Assembly (NCBI GenBank): GCA_963281155.1
Contig: CAUJLY010000004.1
Span: 2,046,001-2,110,000 of the forward strand
From: Rhabditophanes sp. KR3021
Taxonomy: Eukaryota; Nematoda; Chromadorea; Rhabditida; Alloionematidae
Direction: 5' to 3'
DNA: 64,000 nt
The notes beneath the pieces are model-generated. The model did no database searches. It had not been told where the DNA came from and worked only from the letters and a program-made list of their open reading frames with translations. A program made the position numbers and the translations under genes. This document shows, piece after piece, positions 59,738-64,000 of this stretch. Each line of letters begins with the position of its first letter. Positions within the stretch are counted from its first letter, which is position 1.

Positions 59738-60426
59738 TACTGCAACTATATCTACGCAATAACCACTTCGATATCCTCCTCTATGCTGTCGAATCTCAAA
59801 CAGAATAGGAATGGAAAATCGCGTATTAAAAAGACAAAGTTGAGTTGAATAATTAAATTATATATAACGGTTATTGGATATTGCGTTAACATTGGTTGAT
59901 ATATATCTTGAATTCTGAAGTAAATATCCGATTTTGAGAATCTTAACTTGGAAGATTGTTGAATATTTTAATCCAAGTAAAGTTGTTATCCGCAAAAATC
60001 CCATCAAATGCAAATTGTAGGACAGAATCTTGGATAATTAGAAAACAATTTTTTTAATTCCAAGTTTTGAAAATGGTTCTAATATTTCCTAGATATCAAA
60101 ATCTGTACTATTTATTTTGTGATAAAAAGCATAAAGTTGAGAACATGTAATTTACTACCAAACATTTAGTTGCTAATAATTTTAACATTTCCATAAGTCT
60201 GAGCATTGAATCTTTTTTATAATCAGATTCTATTTTCAACTTCAAGTACCTGAAATTAATCCACACGATTCCGGGAATTCTATTAGTTAAACTTTCGAAA
60301 TCTTTCATGTTTCCAAAACGAGTGTGGTTAAAAATCCTTCTGTCTTATTTTTGAATACAATCAGTCTGATAAAGTTGATGCTCTTATGATCAAAGAATAA
60401 GTTCCATGTAAGTCTACTTCAAGCTT
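59738..60426. other. Intergenic region, no supported gene
   Basis: 0.7 kb upstream of tafazzin. A minus-strand open frame at 60108-60308 has weak coding character and I could not extend it. Confidence 0.45.
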
Positions 60427-60745
60427 ATGTTTAATATTACACTTTCAGCTGTTCGTTGTATCTGCCATGTCTTAAACACAGTAGCAAAAAGAATCTTTCT
60501 GCCTTACAAAGTTACTTTATATGTCAAAGTGGCTAGTCATGAAGAATTAAAAGCATTGAAAATGACTCTAGACTACGTCAAATATTTAGGTAATGCGTTA
60601 TATCACAAAATTACTTGATAAAGTTCCGACTGCAGGTGCTGACACACGCTGGCTCAGTAGTTTGATGATTGCAAAAGACATTCCTCTTGTCTTGGATCAA
60701 TTGATGCGGATTAAAAGAGATTCAAATATCGCTAAAAAATTATAA
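60427..60745 (+). pseudogene. hAT transposase relic, central region
   Basis: Reads LSAVRCICHVLNTVAKRIF, the RC--H-LNL-VK block of hAT transposases. After a stop and a shift it reads AGADTRWLSSLMIAKDIP, which matches the TRW-S block, and then IKRDSNIAKKL. No complete frame. It may be from the same family as the C-terminal relic at 40.1-40.5 kb, because together they cover adjacent parts of the protein. Confidence 0.55.
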
Positions 60746-61425
60746 AATGTTGTCGTAGCTAAAATTGAATTTCTGAATGATGCTAGAAATCATCTTACAA
60801 CTGTGTTATTTGACTCTATACGATCTTATTATATAAATTTAGAAAATGTGGAATATGGCCCGATTTTCACGACCAGGATTTGTACAATTTTAAAATGTTT
60901 AAAAAATTTAAAGCGTTTACGATTAGTTTTATTTCAAAGCAATCAAATTTCACATAATAGAACATCGAAATTAACAGAACATTACTTTCTTTATTACCCA
61001 AAATTTTGAACAAGTTGAATCTTAGTTCAGGAAATTATGATTTTAACAAATATAATGATATTTTAGCAGAAAACTTGCCTGATTTAAAAGCTTTATTTTT
61101 GGTTACTGAATCAAATTATAGTTTGCTTAAGTGCAATTCATTTTTGTCGTTACAACATTTGCAAGTACTATATATTAACAACTGTCCACAAAAAATCAAA
61201 TTTAAATTTCCTGAATCACTTCGTATTTTAAAAATCGAATGTGCTTGCAAACGAAGTAATAACAAAATTATTGTCTTGCTAGTAGATGCTACAGCAATGC
61301 CTTTTAATAGCTTTATCAAATTTGAAAGAGACAATTTATACTTGAGTCAACAACCAAATTATGGATTTGAGGATAAACTAGAAGAACCGTTCTATTTTGT
61401 CTTTATCCAACCTTCGTATGATTGA
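60746..61425 (+). pseudogene. LRR-like protein relic
   Basis: Leucine-rich, F-box-associated-like composition without an F-box. The first frame ends near 61007 with TRICTILKCLKNLKRLRLV. The second, open from about 60970, reads LLSLLPKILNKLNLSSGNY, then LPDLKALFLV, LQHLQVLYINNCPQKIKF and SLRILKIECA, with the spacing of irregular leucine-rich repeats. The change of frame near 60985 has no obvious intron, so a single-base shift or pseudogene is likely. Protein family not certain. Confidence 0.4.
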
Positions 61426-61728
61426 CCCTATTCATCTTAAATCGTAACAGATCCAGAAATATTTTATAATACATCAGACTTATATTTTTTAGTGCTCCAT
61501 ATCAAACAAGATAATTGCTTAACAGGTATTAAAATATTGCAATGCGAATTATATCTTTGTTAACAGCTTAGTCTTTCAATTTGAATATTTGATTTTAAAC
61601 ATCTTGAGCAATTTGATTGTTTTAGCTGTTTTCAAATTTACATAAAGACATAAATTTAAATAATGTGCATATTAAAGCTTTAATTATCATTATAATAAAA
61701 AGATCAAATTCATTTTTACATCATTATA

Positions 61729-62101
61729 ATGTATTTTTTCTCTAAAATCACATTGATCGCGCTTTTAATATCAGCCAACACCTTTGCGGAAGAAATTTCA
61801 GTTCATGGCCAAATAAAGTGCGAGGATGATACGGAAGGCCTCTTACATTTACAAGCAGTGCTTTACACCATTAAGTCTATAGACTTACCTTTACACAAAT
61901 TTAGTAAAAATCTTTACTATGCAAACTATTACAACTTCTCACTAACAGGATCAATCGACGGAATAGGTGATTTGCATCCAATTTTAAGAATAGTATGTAT
62001 TTGTAGTAAGGGAGCCTTTTCTATCAAAAAAGCTTGATTTAAAGTCACAATACGATGAAAATAAGAATGTCACCTTGTCTCAAGAAATCTTTTGTACATA
62101 A
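61729..62101 (+). CDS. Transthyretin-like (TTL) family secreted protein
   Basis: Small secreted beta-sandwich protein of a nematode-specific family. Exons 61729-61992 and 62045-62101 (52-nt intron with GTATGT donor, phase 0), 106 aa. Signal peptide (1-20, ALLISANTFAEE at its end), ISVHGQIKC at the position of the family's first strand, and FSLTGSIDGIGDLHPILRI, which resembles the F-S-L-G-S ... I-D-P-L-K-I core of TTL proteins. The C-terminal ISQYDENKNVTLSQEIF corresponds to the last strands. It is shorter than usual (about 135 aa) and has few cysteines. Similarity is recognisable but not strong. Confidence 0.6.
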
Positions 62102-62232
62102 TATGTTTTACCCTTTCATTATTTTAATACACAGACGATCGTATATATAAAATTTTAAATTATATGTTTCCCTTCTTTTTATTTGAGTGATGACACCATG
62201 ATGATTGAAGTTGTGCATTTTGTAATATATTG

Positions 62233-62368
62233 TTAAACGAATAACCTGTGTTTTAGACATGTTAGGGACACTTTTCACCAACTCATTTTGAAATATATCT
62301 TTAAACGAATAACCTGTGTTTAGGCTTGTTAAAAGACATTTTTACCAACTTATTTTGAAATTTAACAA
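62233..62368 (+). repeat. Imperfect direct repeat, about 68-nt unit, two copies
   Basis: Each copy begins TTAAACGAATAACCTGTGTT (at 62233 and 62301) and ends near ACCAACT-ATTTTGAAAT, with small differences between. It lies between the transthyretin-like and chromodomain genes. Confidence 0.8.
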
Positions 62369-62481
62369 ACTTTTAGTGTCATTATAACCAAGTACTTATT
62401 TTGTTGGGCAGCAAAAGAGAATTTCTGTCAAATTACTATAAAATTGACCAAATAATTATTAAATTGGTGAAGTACTCAAAA

Positions 62482-62909
62482 ATGTCCGAATTTGATGTGG
62501 AGAAGATTCTCGATAAACGAGTTTTTCACGTCAAGGGAAAAAAGATTGAGAAGTATCACGTGTTATGGCTTGGATACCCTTTATCAGAAGCAACATGGGA
62601 ACCTGTAGCAAATATGAGGTATACCAATGTTGTTGCAATTGAATATGAGGCACGCTTGGCAAAGGAGAAAAAGGAATTGGTGAGTTGTGTTATTGATCAA
62701 TTTTTATTAATTTTCCATCATTGTAGGAGGAAAGAATAAATACAAGTCATTCCACATCACCTCCCAACAGTATTGACGAGAACGAAAGCTTAGATGATGA
62801 AGAAAGCTCATCTGATGATAATAAAAGCTTCAGTCCGGAGGCAAATATGTCTAATTATAGCGATTTTATGGTCTATCAAACTCCTGGTCTTACCCCGGCA
62901 TTGATGTAA
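62482..62909 (+). CDS. Chromodomain protein
   Basis: Exons 62482-62679 and 62727-62909 (47-nt intron, phase 0) give at least 126 aa. The chromodomain spans about residues 3-58: FDVEKILDKRVFHVKGKKIE, YHVLWLGYPLSEATWEPVAN. The aromatic positions that cage methyl-lysine are F4 or V5 (divergent), W and Y/F-like residues; the W-x-G-Y and TWEP core is intact. An acidic serine-rich tail follows (DDEESSSDDNK). The last codons TTG ATG TAA overlap a donor-like GTAAGT, so a further exon may follow (an open stretch at 62948-63150 with YTVGYEDGSGAFFNERDIL looks coding but joins in another frame). HP1-like role possible. Confidence 0.7.
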
Positions 62910-63150
62910 GTTGATACTAGCTGTTGCAATTAACATCATTAATTTAGAAATTCGAAGGATAAAGGCCCAATCGAAAGAGATAAGAGAAAGAATCGAAATC
63001 TTTGGGAATATTTTCTATACAGTTGGGTATGAGGATGGATCGGGCGCGTTTTTTAATGAACGAGATATTCTTGGGGAAAACGAGAAGATTCTAAACAGAT
63101 ATTTGGGGAATCAACAATATCCTAATGCATTGATTGGACAACAAAAATAG

Positions 63151-64000
63151 GTACGGAGCAGGTGAATGGAATATTGCTGGGAAAGTGATGATCGTGCTGG
63201 GAAAATTGTGATGTCCCTTCCGAAGAAATTAATGAAAATAGCAATGAATAAATAATTTAAGATCCTATTAAACAAACAGTTGGGAGAAAAACAAAGGAAA
63301 CTTTGATTGATCGAAGCAACTATTTCAGCAGAGACCCAGTTCCATTAGAATAAAAAATTTCTTTCGATATCATATAAGTTGATGGCCTTATATTTATTAC
63401 CTAATATTTTAATGTTTATTAAATATTTCATTTTTATATCATTTAAATAAACGAATTGCATATATAAATTCATGTTAAATGTCTTTTTGTATGAATTGTT
63501 AAACTGCAAAATGATCACAGGTCGTTCTCAATGTCCTTATTTACAGATAAGAAACCTAGATAAGTGATACATACATCATAAATATGCAATATAATGATTA
63601 CCTCTTCAACTCTATACCAGTCTCCTGAGGTTCCTTAGTGACTAGTAATAATGGTGAATATGACAACTTGTCGTTACCCGACCTTCACTAATAATGACGA
63701 TATCCTGATGAAAGCTGCTATATATAGTACAGTCAGTCAATTGAACTATCAACAATTCTAACAGGGCAATTTTATTGTCATAACGACTTTGAAAAGCATA
63801 CATATAAGCATGCTTAATCATATCAGAACAGTAAAATTTTCATAAAAAGTTTTACTATTTTTAGCACTATTTTCTATTGCTTTGACACAAATTTGAAGTT
63901 TCTACGTTCATGAAGAATTACATGTCCGCATGGTTCGATTGACTGTTTTTGGGCATTGTAGCAAAAATACACATATAGTAAAGATCCAAGTTAATTATTT
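63151..64000. other. Window end, no supported gene
   Basis: A short open piece near 63262-63355 (QTVGRKTKETLIDRSNYFSR) may be a last exon of the chromodomain gene or debris. Beyond 63360 the sequence is AT-rich with no feature I can support. Confidence 0.4.

Overview
This window is nuclear DNA from a small-genome animal, most likely a nematode. It is AT-rich. Introns with GT-AG ends are mostly 38-50 nt. Many start codons lie 0-16 nt behind an AG acceptor-like site, as expected for spliced-leader trans-splicing. One gene encodes a precursor of FDRxFMxF-amide peptides of the nematode NLP-13 type, and another resembles the nematode-specific transthyretin-like family. No bacterial, viral or organellar gene was seen.

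Layout. 166-9460 (-): a complete SOS-type Ras exchange factor with one 4.6-kb intron. 10710-13431 (+): two WD-repeat genes in tandem, a divergent SWD2/WDR82-like protein and a WIPI/ATG18 autophagy protein. 14308-19305 (-): a Na-K-Cl cotransporter. 21769-22687 (+): a mitochondrial carrier. 26772-28748 (+): a RYK/LIN-18 Wnt receptor pseudokinase, convergent with a lipid phosphate phosphatase at 28861-29816 (-). 30240-30640: a transposase relic. 31251-32907 (+): a RING-H2 coiled-coil protein. 35774-36172 (-): the neuropeptide precursor. 39-41 kb: a hAT transposon relic. 41222-42097 (-): a globin-like protein. 42239-42560 (+): a small orphan gene. 43335-44496 (-): an FMRFamide-receptor-like GPCR that appears truncated. 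47545-48613 (-): SURF1, divergent from MGAT1 at 48853-50254 (+). MGAT1 is followed 109 nt later by a SELENOF homologue. 50921-55916 (-): acid sphingomyelinase. 56328-58146 (+): ATAD3. 58817-59737 (-): tafazzin. 60.4-63.2 kb: transposon debris, an LRR-like relic, a transthyretin-like gene and a chromodomain gene.

The most notable observation is splicing at extreme scale. In the Na-K-Cl cotransporter gene the reading frame, and a conserved FPAATGI.AGAN block, are restored only by a 2-nt exon (AG at 16833-16834) lying between a normal acceptor and a normal donor. In the sphingomyelinase gene the conserved GNHE motif joins the next exon in frame only through a 1-nt exon (G at 55084). In both cases one flanking intron is ordinary (38 or 46 nt). 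The other is long (about 0.7 or 1.65 kb) and holds unrelated coding debris on the opposite strand. This suggests that insertions close to an exon edge were turned into introns.

Other points are a WIPI protein with FARG in place of FRRG, a SELENOF homologue with cysteine at the selenocysteine position, a possible MGAT1-SELENOF operon, and SPAK/OSR1 docking motifs that straddle exon junctions. Two single-base frame breaks near homopolymers (sphingomyelinase and the RING gene) may be assembly errors. All gene models were built by eye from splice signals and remembered family motifs; no alignment was run.
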